Of a DNA stretch of 64,000 bases, positions 1 to 11,900 are shown one piece after another. The stretch spans positions 372,001 through 436,000 of the forward strand of contig VIIQ02000051.1 in NCBI GenBank assembly GCA_007449985.2. The letters are read 5' to 3'. A model generated the notes under the pieces. The model did no database searches. It had not been told where the DNA came from and saw only the letters and a program-made list of their open reading frames with translations. This DNA comes from Desmodesmus armatus (lineage: Eukaryota; Chlorophyta; Chlorophyceae; Sphaeropleales; Scenedesmaceae). The stretch's first letter is position 1; the number at the start of each line of letters is the position of its first letter. A program made the position numbers and the translations under genes.

Positions 1-318
1 GTACAACGTTTGAAGATGTCTGATAGGACATTATCATACTTTGTTGGCAGCCAGGCCCTCGTCTTTGCATGCTGCGACTCAGTTCCCTCCAGCTGACATG
101 ATCATGTACAGAAATGGCACAGGCGACTTGCAACCTGACTTGCACAGACCCCCCAGGGATACCAATGGTTCTTGATTGCCAGAAGAAGGGGTGAAGGTAG
201 CAGCATCATGCATGCCAAAGCCTGCCGCACATACAAGCAAGCCCCAACACTTACACCCAATGCACCTCAAGTTGCCTTGCCAATCACACAACCAACCAAA
301 AACTCCTCCATCTCAGCC
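1..318. other. 3' flank of the PGM2 gene
   Basis: This stretch lies downstream of the PGM2 stop codon, which is on the minus strand at 319-321. It is probably 3' UTR and intergenic DNA. A 70-codon minus frame (79-291) has no recognisable domain. I see no gene here. Confidence 0.5.
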
Positions 319-1081
319 TTAGCTGCCACGCATCTTCAAGCCTGCTGCTTGCGGCTGCACCAAATCATCCGTTATCGCTGCCTCTACCTGGCTAGCCAAC
401 GCCTCAGCCGCCGCCCTATCGCTGCCCTTGATCTCGAGATAATATTTGAGCTTCGGCTCAGTGGCTGAGGCACGCAGCGTGAGGGCGCCACCACCCTCGA
501 AAAGAATGTCACCATCATGTCTCCCTGTGTCCAGGGCAGAACTGCCTTGCTGTCTGGCTGTGTGGTGTCCAGCCCTGTGCCCAGATCCCTCACACCTGTG
601 ACCTTGACTCCGCCAATGGACTGCAATGCAGTAGAGATGGCGGTTGTAGCAGATGAGCAGGGCAGCAGAAGCAGCAAGGTCAAGTAGCTGGCATGCGCTG
701 GTGTGCTTCATAGCTACAGGTGTGACATGCATTGATTGATTGGTTGTTTGATATGCCGATGTGGGTTGCAGCTCAAAGGTGCACAAAAGCAAAGCCAGCA
801 GACACCACTGGGCAACTACACTTCCTGCATGGTTACATATCAGCACCTTGTGATGTCATGGTGCATGCACAATGCAACTTGAGGCACTCAACAAGTAGCC
901 TCATCAGCCGCGTTGATGGTGTTGATGGTACCCTAAGGCTCCAATCAGGTTGCCTATGTGCTCCCACGCCTCTTACCTTTGGGTACTGCCCATCCTTCCG
1001 TAACCGTGCAAACACAGGCTGGCTCTTGGAGGGTGGGTCAGCAATGTAGTAGCTTGCACGAGATACATGCACCCCGTACCT

Positions 1082-1129
<48 letters not shown>

Positions 1130-4100
1130 CAGACCAAAACTATTTTTACTTGCAACCTGACGAGCTGAACATACATGTCTGCATGTCACTAGCAGAGGCC
1201 AGTACCCAAAGCACTGCTGCCACCAGTGGCCCCTGCCCCTGCATTGGCTTGCTCTTGGATGCCGTGCCCTGCCCTGCCCCACCCCTACCCTGTCCCTCCG
1301 TGTCCTGCCCTTTCCTGCCCCACCCCGACCTGCCCTGCCCTGCCCTGCCCTAAGCTGCCTCCTGACCCCCCCCTACCCACCTGCCCAGTACGGTCCCCAC
1401 CCCCGGTCCCGCCCTGTCCCGCTCACTTTGTGTACAGGTCCTCCAGCCGCTGCGCCACTGTAGGTGAGCCTGGTTTGCTGTACTGCTCTGCTGCCATCTC
1501 AGCAAAGGCTGCTGCTGCTGCCACACCATCCTTGTCCTGCAAACAGCACAGAAATTGCCACAGACACAGGTAAAATCGAGAGTACCGCTCAGCAGTGAAA
1601 GTATCCACTTGGAACACCCCCCCCCCCAGTTTGGTCCCTCGACAACAAGCCCCCCGCCCCTGGATCACCCAGCCTGCTGCTTGCACCCTCAATCACCACG
1701 CCAAGACTGAACCAAACAAACCCCATGACCAGCATTTACTGCGGCACCCCTCTTAGATCACTCCCATGTCAGCGTGCTGTAGTGTTTGCACCACTGTCAC
1801 AGCACGCTGCCTGTGAGCTTGTCCCTCTCTGGCTCAATCAGACCACCAAGCCCACTGCCCTGCTCCCTCACTCACCATGCCCACGTCAGGGAACATAAAG
1901 CCAATCGCCTCCTCAAATGCAAACAGCACCTTCAGGCCCTGTGCCTGCCGGGCCTTTGCAATGTTGCCCAGCCACTTGAACCCTGTTAGGGTCTGCTCAA
2001 ATGTAAAGCCCTCGACCGCTGCCATGGCCCCTAGCGCTGTTGAGCTTACAGCTGAGGCCAGCATGATGCACTGGCTGGCAGGCACCTGGGAGGGGGTGAC
2101 GGACACACATATGCATTCAAGTTGCTGCTTTGAACAGATATATCGCATGAACTAAGTTGCTCTCTGAACGGACTGAAAGGAACAGGGGTGAGCTTTGTTG
2201 TACATTACTGCATGCAGGTCCACTGCAGTGCATGTCCACAACGAGGCACTTTGGTTGCTACCTATGCAGTGATCACACTAGGAAGAATCGTTGGCTGTCG
2301 GTACCTCTGGGTGCTTCTCCTTGAAGTTCTGCCACACCCAGTCCGCCAACAGCAGCCCGATGTCATTGCCTGCATTGGCAGCCAACATCAGCACAGTGAA
2401 GCAGGACAGTCCGTTCAACGCAACACATCGCACACGACAGCACAGCACAGCACAGACACGCATCTGCGCTGCCATACCTTCGGTGCCTCAGCTGCTGCAT
2501 GCATTGGCTCTAGACAGACTGCCCAAACACCTCCGGTCTGACTCTGCACTGTGCCTGCAGACTGTAACGTTGCCGTCAGATGCTGCCACAACTGTCGACA
2601 TCTGCAGCGGTACAGCCATGAAGCACTGACGCCAACGCCTAGTGCAGCATCCCTACCGAACGTCTGTACCAACATCCGTACCTGAAAATGTTACAAAGTT
2701 TCCAGAGCCGCTGCCGTCCGCGTTCATGACCTGCTCTGCCGCTGCTAGCCTGTCAGCATCAGGGTCATTGGCCACCACCAGGCGCACGTTGTTGGCAGTG
2801 GCTGCAGCAACAGGGTCACGGGTCGGCAGTGAGCTCCAAGCCTTAGGCTGCAACGCATGTCAATACCACCAGCTGTCATCTTGCCGTCACACACGCCAAG
2901 CTCCATTCCCTGATGTCCAAGCTCTTCGTTACAATCAACACTGGCACATCAAACAGCCACGATCAGCCGCTGCACATCATACCATTCCCCAAAGCGCTGT
3001 TCATTCAGCCCTTCAAGGAGTTTTAGGGTTTAGGGTTCCCTAAACCCTAACCCCAAACCCTAAAGGAGTCCCTCTGCTGCCCCGCCCACCTGTGTCAAAG
3101 GCCATCTGCCAGGTGCCCTCACCCTCCTCCGGGTTTGGGAACACCACTGTAGGGAAGTCGGGGTCCGGCTGCGCCTGGGCCTCAACAACCAATGGCTGGG
3201 GAAGGTTGAACTCCTGCAATAATGGAGTTTAGGTCCAGGGTTTAGGCCTCCACATGGTTTGGGGGTCAGGTTTGTGTGAGGCTGAGCTTGAAGGCAACTG
3301 TCAGAGTGAGGGGAGCACTCACTGAAACCCTTCACACTACTCCCCAGGCCTTGCTCCATGTTACATTTGTTGCCATGAAGCTGGAGAGCTCAGGCCAGCC
3401 ATATACTGATGTCACGGAGATGTGGAGGCAAACCAGAAGAAACTACTACCATAAACACCCCTAAACCCTGTGCTGATCCTAGCCTCAACAACCAAGGGCT
3501 GGGGAAGGTTCAACTCCTGCATTGTCGGCCAAGGGTCAGGGCGTGGGCCAGCAAAGGGCCGTGGGTTCAGGTTGGTGTGAGGTCGAGCGTGAGGACAACT
3601 GTCAGAGTGATGGTGAGCGCGCACTAAAACCCTTCACACTACTCCCCGGGGCTTGCTCGAGAGCTCACGCCAGCGATGCACTTAAACCACGGAGATGGGA
3701 GGCAAACCAGACGTCACTACTACAACAAACACCCCTCAACCCTGTGCTGGCCATGGCCTCTACAACCAAGGGCTGGGGAAGGTTGAACGCCTGCGTTGCA
3801 GGGCCAGGTTGACGGCCAGGGTTTGGGCAGCACAGGGTTTAGGAGACAGAGTTGGATGGGGTTGGGCAGGGTTAGTATGCGGCTGAGGCAAGCCTTGCCT
3901 CCGAAAGTCGGAGTGAGGGTAACAGAGAACTTCAACCCGCCGCACTGTTTGACATACGCATTTTGGTTTGCAAAATGCCTGGACCTCAACAACCAAGGGC
4001 TGGGGAAGGTTGAACTCCTGCATTGTTGGGCCAGAATCAGGTCGAAGGTTTAGGCCGGCACAGGGTTTTGGGGTCAGGGTTTGGCTCAGGGTCGAGGTCA

Positions 4101-7036
4101 GGTTCGGTGAGGCTGAGCGCGAGGGCGTATGTAAGAGTGAGGGTCAGTGCGCGCTGATACCCGCAACACTGCTCACCAACCTATATCCATGGACTGTCAC
4201 TGTTGCACAACATGCACTCAGGCTGTTTGAGCGCTGGCCAACTACATTGACGCATGCATGACGACTCATGCGCGTGCTACATAGCGCGGCACCAATAAGC
4301 TGACAGTGCTGCAGGCCCGCACGTCGCACAGGACATCAACATGCCTGATAATCGCCTCTCTGGAAACACACTCATCCCATCAACTCCAACGTCATTTGCA
4401 ACACACCTTGAAGGCTCGCAGCACAAACTTGCCCCCCACGCCATGCAGCGGCGTATACACAGCTTGCGCAGCTGCCGCATTTGCCTCAGCACTGCGCATC
4501 AGCAGGTTGGCCGTGAGCTTGCTGTAGTAACTCTCAGCAATCTGCTGCGTGGGGTCATACACCAGATCAGCTGGAAGCTGTGCGGGGAGCTCCCACAGCT
4601 CCAGGTTGCGCTCGATGGAAGCTGCGATGCCGGCGTCATGCGGCGGGATGATCTGACAGCCGTTGCCCCAGTACACCTACAGGAAACACGCAAGAAAGGC
4701 AGGGCTTTTGAAAAGGGGAGCCAGGCAGCTTGCACTGTGTGTGAAGGAACAAAAGAAAGTGGTGACTGTAGCATCATTTGGCATGTCCCAGCTTGGCAAG
4801 GCCAGCCAGAGCATATTTGAACAAGCACAAGGACTCATCGCTACTGGCGCCAGATCGCCGGTGGTCCAAAACGCGCGCACTGTGACAAGCGTTCCAATGA
4901 CAGGCCAGCGCAGCAGCACCAGTGTTACAAGTGAAAGGCTGTTGCTTGTCAGCTTGCCATGCTGTTGCGTCAAATTGTCAGGCTGTTGCAGCAGAATGTC
5001 AGGCTGCTACAGCACGTTGTCATGCTGTTGTAGCACGTTGTCAGGCTGTTGCAGCAACCAGTGACGCGCTGTCAGGCCAGCACAGTCAACCAGCTCCACC
5101 TCCAGCCCCACACCTCCTGGTATAGGGGTGCTACGCTTATCTCACTGGTGAGGCTCTGCCTCGGACCCCCGGCAGTTGGGTCAGCCTGATTGCTGTGTGT
5201 GAGGCCAGCTGGTGGGAGTGCGACAGAATACTGACACTATTGGATTCCGGCAAACTCCACCTCTGCGTAGCCCTTGGGCAGCTGCACCTTTGGGTCAATG
5301 GCCAGGTTGCAGGACACGAGGGTGCCCTGGTAAAACCCAATAAAAACGTCAACCAGCCCCACCTTGTATCCGTTGTACTCCTTGGTGTTGTGTGATGCAG
5401 TGACCATGATGCCAGCAGCACAGCCCAGCAGCGCAACACCAGCAGCAACAAAGGGCGTGGGCACAAAGTCCTGAGGCAGGGCAACCTGCAGGCCACAGCA
5501 GTATACACAGCAGCAGGCAGTCAGCAGGCCTCAGAAGGACGGTATGATGATCACAAAGCCAAGTGTGAGGGCCTGGCCACTCCTCCCTTGCGCAACGTTA
5601 CACGTCACAGGGGGTTGGTACGGCTGGTCAGATGTCCAAGTGGGCGCGATGACAGCATCCGGGGAGGGGGCGGGATGGGGGGTGAGGGGCAGAACTGGGG
5701 GCAGAGGGCTGCATGGCATTGTGGTGCTGGGGCACAAGCACACACAGCTCGTGCAGCAAGAGGGTTGCAAGACAGCTTCACTCCCCCCCCCCCCCCCCGG
5801 GCCCGGGTGACAAAGACCAAACAACAGCAGGCAACAAGGCGATGGCCAGTGTGTCAGAGATTGGGCGTGGCTGCTTCTGCAAGACTCACCTTGATGCCTT
5901 GTGATGTGAAGACAGCTGCAGCCAGCTCCGCATAAGCCTTGGAGTTATAGCGGGCATCAAACCCTGTGCGGCAACAAAACATGCAGCCGTTTCCAAGCCA
6001 TTGGGGAGAACAGAGCTGTTGCCACGCTGTCTGCAGTCTGCAATGCACCTGCCTCAAGCCTGTACTTTCTGCAGATCATCATATACATCAGACACGGTTT
6101 TTGGACAGGCTGGTGCACTCGCACTGTCAAAGGAGTGAAGTGATGACCACCTCTCAAACCCTCAGCTGCACCATACATCACTGTGTGTTGCAATCATTGT
6201 CGCCATGTTGGTAGCAAATCTTGGCAGCCTGCTGCTGCAGTAACCACAGCACAGCACAGCACAGCACATCATAGCGTGCCACAGCAGGGCACTGTTGTCG
6301 TTGATTGCCAATGATGACACCATTTTGCAGCTGCTTACCAATGATGACACCATTTTGCAGCAGCTGCTGTGGTGCCTGCTGCTGCAGGTACTTCGCAAGG
6401 CCCTGTGTGGTCTGCTGTATGGTGACAGGGTTCATGCGGTTGAACCCAGGACCCATCTTGGCACGCAGGCCAGCAGTACCTATAGTGATGCAGGGGGGGG
6501 GGTCAAGAAGGGCAAATCAGTGTCCCGCAATATACAAGGGTGGGTGTGCGTGCAGATGGAGCAGACTAGCTGTCGTTACATGCGACGCAATTAAACAAGC
6601 TTGACGCTGGGCAGCTGCTGGTGTGCGTAAGGCATGCATTTATGGTGGTGTGTGGTCAAGTTGCTGGTTGTACCCACCCTTCAGACCAGGCGGGGGGGGG
6701 GGGTCCAGTCCAGTCCAGTCCAGTCCAGTCCAGTACAGTACACTCACCAAATTCCAGCCGCTGGCACATCAGCTCCTTGAGTTCGGCGTGTGAATTGCTG
6801 TCGAGCATGCCCTGCACCTTGGCCCTGGATGCAGCATCCTTGTCAAACCGCAGCCACTCTGTGACCTGCTGCTGCACCTGCTCCAGTTCAGGGGTGCTGG
6901 CAGCTGCTGCTGAAGCCGGGGTGGGCTGCATTCTGCGGTTGTTATGGACTGGTGCTGTAAGCGGTGGGCTGGAGGCTACGCTGGGGTTCTGGCGTGGCCG
7001 GAGTGAGTTGGGCTTTGCTCCAAGTTGGGAAGCCAT
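319..7036 (-). CDS. PGM2: PGM2-type phosphoglucomutase / phosphopentomutase, 12 exons
   Basis: Likely interconverts hexose- or pentose-1-phosphates and -5/6-phosphates in the cytosol. Exons on the minus strand: 7036-6748, 6479-6339, 5963-5890, 5485-5363, 4676-4407, 3213-3090, 2801-2682, 2369-2305, 2085-1876, 1536-1427, 1079-977 and 620-319. The predicted protein is ~643 aa, near the usual PGM2 length. Visible motifs: GLRAKMGPGFNRMN near the start, the phospho-serine loop TASHNT (Ser ~199), the metal loop NDPDADR (~352-358), ETLTGFKW-like EQTLTGFKW, FAFEEAIGF, and a C-terminal ATEPKLKYY. The loop has Thr where TASHNP is usual, and SATEPK replaces the common SGTEPK. The last exon changes frame near 505: VTFF in one frame continues as FEGGGALTLR in another, so one T seems to be missing from a short T run. 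Start chosen: the first ATG of the frame leading into conserved sequence. It is divergent from the OPR-like gene. Confidence 0.88.
1083..1127. repeat. (CAG)15 tract at the acceptor of PGM2 exon 11
   Basis: Fifteen CAG units on the plus strand read as (CTG)15 in the sense of the gene. They end at the TAG acceptor whose exon begins at 1079, so the tract fills the place of the polypyrimidine stretch of that intron. Confidence 0.95.
3021..3064. repeat. Interstitial telomere-like TTTAGGG/CCCTAAA repeat
   Basis: Two TTTAGGG-like units meet CCCTAAA-like units head to head, inside the PGM2 intron between exons 6 and 7 and ~25 bases from the exon 6 donor. TTTAGGG is the plant-type and common green-algal telomere unit. 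It could be a repair scar or a slippage product rather than an old telomere. Confidence 0.75.
3180..4200. repeat. Four tandem copies of the 5' edge of PGM2 exon 6 plus intron
   Basis: The real exon 6 starts at 3213 (minus) with EFNLPQPLVVEA. The same ~40-base exon edge, preceded by a GCAG acceptor, recurs at about 3482-3525, 3758-3800 and 3984-4025, each followed by related G-rich intron sequence. Spacing is 226-300 bases. The extra copies soon diverge from coding sequence, so they look like decayed partial exon duplicates. Confidence 0.85.
5140..5225. repeat. Dispersed ~85-base intronic repeat, copy 1
   Basis: This resembles 12345-12430 in an intron of the neighbouring gene. Both share GGTGAGGCTCTGCCT-like and CGGCAGT-like blocks in the same order and in the same plus orientation. 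It may be a short mobile or dispersed element. Only two copies are visible here. Confidence 0.45.
6308..6360. repeat. Tandem duplication of the 3' edge of PGM2 exon 2
   Basis: A 23-base block occurs at 6308-6330 and 6338-6360. In sense orientation the first copy met ends ATTG|GTAAG, which is the donor fixed by the next exon (GFDAR). The second copy has GGCAATC, so its donor is lost. Both copies would read LQNGVIIG. Confidence 0.85.
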
Positions 7037-7500
7037 CCAGGGGTAAACACAGAACTAGCCCAGTGAGGTATATCGCGTAACAGAACAACAATCAGAACAG
7101 AGAGCGAAACACGTGGAGTTGCTGGACAATGCGCAGCCTTCAAAGCGTGACTTGTGCTGGATCACACGTGCTACGATCTGATGTTCGTTGCCAAACGTTC
7201 AAGCTATGGACCACGTGCTTGCCGCAGACTACCAGGAGGCCCTTAAAATAACAGTGTATGGTCTTGCGAGACTGTGCGCCATGAGTGGGGCCGTTCATGA
7301 CTAACGATCCTCTCGCTGACCTTGGATCGATTTTGCGATCGCGAGACCTTGCATGTTAGCATCCATAAGCGCCACAAACGTTTTTGGCAGCTTTTGGGTG
7401 GTAAAACGCCGTGTTTCTTTGCGCTTGGCACAACGCCGACACAGCAGCAGACTGCCTTCTCCTCGAGGCATCGAGGCAACGCGCGTAAGACACCTTGACC
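7037..7500. promoter_or_regulatory. Divergent promoter with three CACGTG boxes
   Basis: Only 464 bases separate the start codons of PGM2 (minus) and the OPR-like gene (plus). Perfect CACGTG palindromes lie at 7110-7115, 7165-7170 and 7212-7217. CACGTG is the G-box/E-box core bound by bZIP and bHLH factors in plants. Three within 108 bases is far more than chance. Which gene they control is inference. Confidence 0.6.
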
Positions 7501-8938
7501 ATGAGGGCAACTCCTTTGTCCAGACTGCAGAGCGGCAACAGGGTAGCTGCAGTCAGACAGCCCCTGGTATCAGCTATTGTGAGTGCTGCTGCTGTTGTGG
7601 GCATGGCACCAGAGCCAGCACTTTTCACCACATCTGTCGGAGTACCGAGTACCGTCTTCATAATGTGCGTTGTTTACCATGTTCTGTTTCTGTTTCTGTT
7701 TCTGCAGGGCTTTCAATGTGGCAGCAGGACAGTTGTTGGCAGGCAGCAGCAGCAGCTGCAGCAGCAGCAGCAGCACTCTGCTGTCCCTCGCCTAGCAGCC
7801 GCGTCTGCTGCTGACAGCTCAGCTGCTCCCGCCTCTTCAGCCCCCCAACAGCCCCTCAGCAGCAGTACTGCACAGCCTGGTGCTACTGCTGCTGCTGCTG
7901 CTGATCCAGCTGCTCTCAATGGCGCTGGTGTGTTGGATGCAGCGTCAGGGCCCCTCTCACCAGAGGCCATGCTTCGCATGCAGCTCCAAATGCAGATGCA
8001 GATGCAAACTCAAATGCAGGCGCAGATGCAGGCACAGATGCAGCAGATGGCGGCTATGCAGCAGCAGTATGCAGACAACATGCAGCGCATGCAGGCACAG
8101 ATGCAGGCCATGCAAGCTATGCTGGCAGGGCAGGCTGCTGCTGGTGCTGCTGCCCCAGCTGCTGCTGCTGCTGCTGCGGAAGAGGCGGCTGCAGCGACAA
8201 GCCAGGCAGCTGAGGCTCCCGTACTCCCTCTAGCAGCTGCAGCAGGCCCAGCAGCACCATCGATTGTTGAAGAGCAGCAAGTAGCTGCAGCAGCAGCTCC
8301 AGCCGCAGTCCCAGCTGTAGCACCAGTGGCAGCTAGTGCGCATCAGCAACAGGCTACAGCGTCTGAAACTCAACAGGAGGCAGTCCCTGCAGCAGCTGAA
8401 CCATCTTCAACTCCTGCTGCCACCGCTGCTCGACCAGCAGTTGCAGCCGATGCCGATGCTGCCACTGCTGCTGTCGCAAACCAAGCAGGGTCCAGTACCA
8501 GCGGCAGCAGCAGTAAGCTACAGGCCAGGCCTGTACAGCCAAAGCAGAAGCAGCAGAAGCCAAATTTGGGTGCGCCCACAGCCCAGTCAGCAACAGAAAG
8601 CAGAGCATCAGCAGCCACAGCAGCCACAACAGCCCCTACCAGCAGCAGCAGCAGCATGCAGGAGCAGCTCACAAAAGTGCAGGCCATGAATGCAGCAGTG
8701 GCTCAACTGCTGGCATCAAAGCAAGCCACCCCTTCTGCAGCAGACACAGCAACCCCCAATGCTGCTGGTCACTCCCCGACAGCAGACACAGCTGCTGCCG
8801 CTGCTGCCGCCGCCGCCGCCGCCGCAGCAGCAGCCGCCGCCAGGGTTGCAGCCGCCAAAGCTGCTGCAGTGGTGAAGCCTGCCGCCGCTCCTGCTGCGCC
8901 CAAAGCAGCAGCAAAGCAGCCATCCCAGTCACGACCAC

Positions 8939-8973
<35 letters not shown>

Positions 8974-11900
8974 GCGGTTTCAGGAGAGCCAGGGTCAGGG
9001 TCGAAGCCCGACCCTTTGCTACAGCGCATTGAGAAATGCAGGAGCTTCCGGGAGCTGCAGGCCACATTTGAGCGTCAGCAGCAGCGGCTGCGGTCCCACC
9101 ACCTTGCTGCCATTGTCACTCGGCTGCCTGTCACTAGTGAGGGTCGCAGAGCAGTAGAGGAGTTGGCAGCAGTGGCGGCAGCAGCGGCGGCTGGTGACGC
9201 AGCAGCAGTGGCTGGTGTGGCAGCAGTAGCGGAGGGTGGCAGCGGGGGTGGGGTCAGCGCAGGGACGACGGCGCTGCTTGCCTTTGCTGATGATCTGGTG
9301 AAGATGCTGCAGCTGCAGCTGAATCAGCTCAACAGCAGTAGGCTGGCAGCACTTGCACAGGTATGAAAGGGTTCAAGTTTGTGTTTGTTTTGTGTGTGAG
9401 CTGGTGTCTGACTTTACAGGGGTGTTTGCACACAAGCGTGCAAGGTTGTGTTTGAAATTGTGGTCTTGTGTGTAAAAGTCTGGCTGTGCCGCATGGTGTG
9501 TGTTGTCGTCGTGGTGTCCCTGCGCCGGCATGTTCTACAGTGTGGTGCCATGTCATGCTGTCGTTGACTCAACATTGAGCAGCAAATCCGCCCACCGGCA
9601 TGGCTTAGCAGAACCAGTGAAACAACCCCTCCCTGTTCCTGCACTCCTGTCCTGCGTGCACTGGTGCAGGCTGCCGCCACCCTGCAGTTGAGCCTTCGGC
9701 CAGCCTGGCTGGGCAGTTTCCTTGCAGCCAGCCAGCCCAAGCTGCAGCATCTGGATGCACAACAGCTCGCCAGCATGGCATCAGCAGTAGCGACACTCAG
9801 TGCTACTGCTGCGGCCCCTGGAGCCAGCAAGGAACAGCAGCAGCGGGACCAGGGGGTGCGGGTGTCTGGTGCCTGGGTCAAGGTTTGGATGGACTGCAGC
9901 AAGCTGCGTCTGTCTGAGCTGCAGAGGAACATCAGGGATCAGGAGCAGCAACAGGCGAAGCAGGCAGCAGCAACAGCAGATGGTGCATCTGATGAAGCAG
10001 CGCAGGCAAGCGGCAAGCCGGCAGCGACAGCAGCAGCAGGTGTAGCTAGTAGCCCTGCACCTGGCGTGCTGATCGGACAGCTAGCCCTGTCAGCAGTAGA
10101 GCTGGGTGTCCTTTCGAAGCCAGTACCAGCTACAGCAGCCAAGGGGTCATCAGCAGCAGGCGGCGTCCTCTCCCAGAGCTTTGGACCTACAACAGCAGAG
10201 CGCGTCGCCTGGATTGCCGCGCTCGCCGCTGCAGCAGCCACAGCAGCAGCAGCGGTGCGCACGCAGGCCTTGAACGCGGCATCTGCTTCGCAGATTCTAT
10301 CTGCGCTGACAGCACAGCAGCAGGAGCAGCCGGGGCTCCTGCAGCAGTTGGATGCACAGTTCAAGCAGCAGGCCGGCAGCAGTAGTGGGGCCAGCTATGT
10401 GCTGAGTGTTGTGGCTGCTGTGGCGTCTGCAGCTAAGGGCAGCATGTGGAGTGGGGGCTGGGAAGTGCTGGTCAGGCTGTTGAGGGGTATGATGGTGTTT
10501 GGAGTGCAGCCAGGTGGGTATCTGCTGAGATGCTGCAAGCAGCAGTAGACATGGGCGCGCATGCTCGCGATGGCATGCCGCTTTTGTAAGTTCACAGCCA
10601 AAAGTGTAGTCTGGCTGAGCTAGCCACACCTTTCTGTGCACTTGAGCTGTTGCCAGGTTGTGCACCTGTGAAGGGTCATCACACCAACCGTGCTGTCTTT
10701 TGTGCTGACTGCTACTTGCTCCTCCGGCTGCTGCTGTCGCTGCAAGCGCAGATGATGCATGGTTGACAGAGATGGCAACTGCTCTGAGCAAGCAGCTGAG
10801 GAGGCTCCCTCCTGCAGACTGCCTTGCTGCTGTTCAGGCCTACAGCACCTGGTGCTCAGCACGCCAGCAGCACCCCCAGCAGGACAGCGATCCAGCTGTC
10901 ACGCCTGCAGTTTATGGCCTAGCAGCAGGTCTGCTGGTGCAGATGTCTGCTGCTGCGCAGAAGTACTCTGCTCTGCAGCTGTCCACAGCCATCAGCAGCA
11001 TCGCACTGCAGCTAGGGTTCAGGCCCGACCCAGCAACAGTGCAGGATGCAGCAGCAGTTCAGGGTTTGACCAGCCTCCTGCAGCAGCTGTCGCATGCACA
11101 GGCTCTGGCAGAGGTCCCTACCCGCCAGATAGTTGGTCTTGTGCAGGGACTGAGCCACATGCAGGTGATACTAGGGTTAGGGTCCTTCATGAGTGGCTGT
11201 GGTATGAACGCTTGTAGCTTGTGTTTCTTCAGGTGCCATCCGCTCATGCTTTGCACCACCCATCACCAGGATACTGTTACTGTTAGTCAGCACAAGTTGC
11301 TCTCAGCGCGTGATCATCATTGTGTGTAATTATGGGGCTCCTCACCAATCTAATTTGTGATTGTTGTGTGTGTTTTACTGTTGCAGGTTCATTTGGAGCA
11401 TGGGTTCACAGCAGCAGTGCAGAGGGATGCGTTGCTTCCGCGGTTGAAAGAGGTAAAGCCGCAGCAGTTTGCTGATGTGGCACAGGCCTTGGCAGGTGTC
11501 AGGGTGCAGATGGACAAGGAAGTGTTGGACGGCTTCTGGCAGGAGACCTCTGACAATCTGGACAAACTCACAGGTGGGTCCCTAGGGTTCTAGGGCCACA
11601 ACTCAAACCTTATACCCACAGCGCTTAACCCCATCTGTGTGGCCTGTGGGAAACGTTGAGAAGCAACTGTGATGCGGCACTCTACCGCGAATCCTGCAGC
11701 TGTAGTGCAAGTTATGCCGTTCTTTGCTATCTGCTCAAGCTGCCTGGCACATGCTTGGGCGTGGTCAAGGGTGGAATGGGCTGTGCTTTCATGCCAGAGA
11801 GTCCACCAAACTATCAGAACCCAATCATGTATACAGTGACAGCTGAAGACTGGTATTGGCGTGCTTTGACGCATGTGAATACGTGTGTGCTGTTGTGCTG

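Noticed and set aside
2660..2690. GTAC donor end in PGM2 exon 7 as a possible exon extension (GTDVGTDV)
   Set aside because: Reading on gives TFSGTDVGTDVR, but splicing at TCAG|GTACG to exon 8 restores the family wording FSGNDIG with correct phase.
8669..9067. Minus-strand Leu/Arg-rich frames opposite the OPR-like exon 2
   Set aside because: Shadows of CAG/GCN-rich coding sequence on the other strand; no conserved motif.
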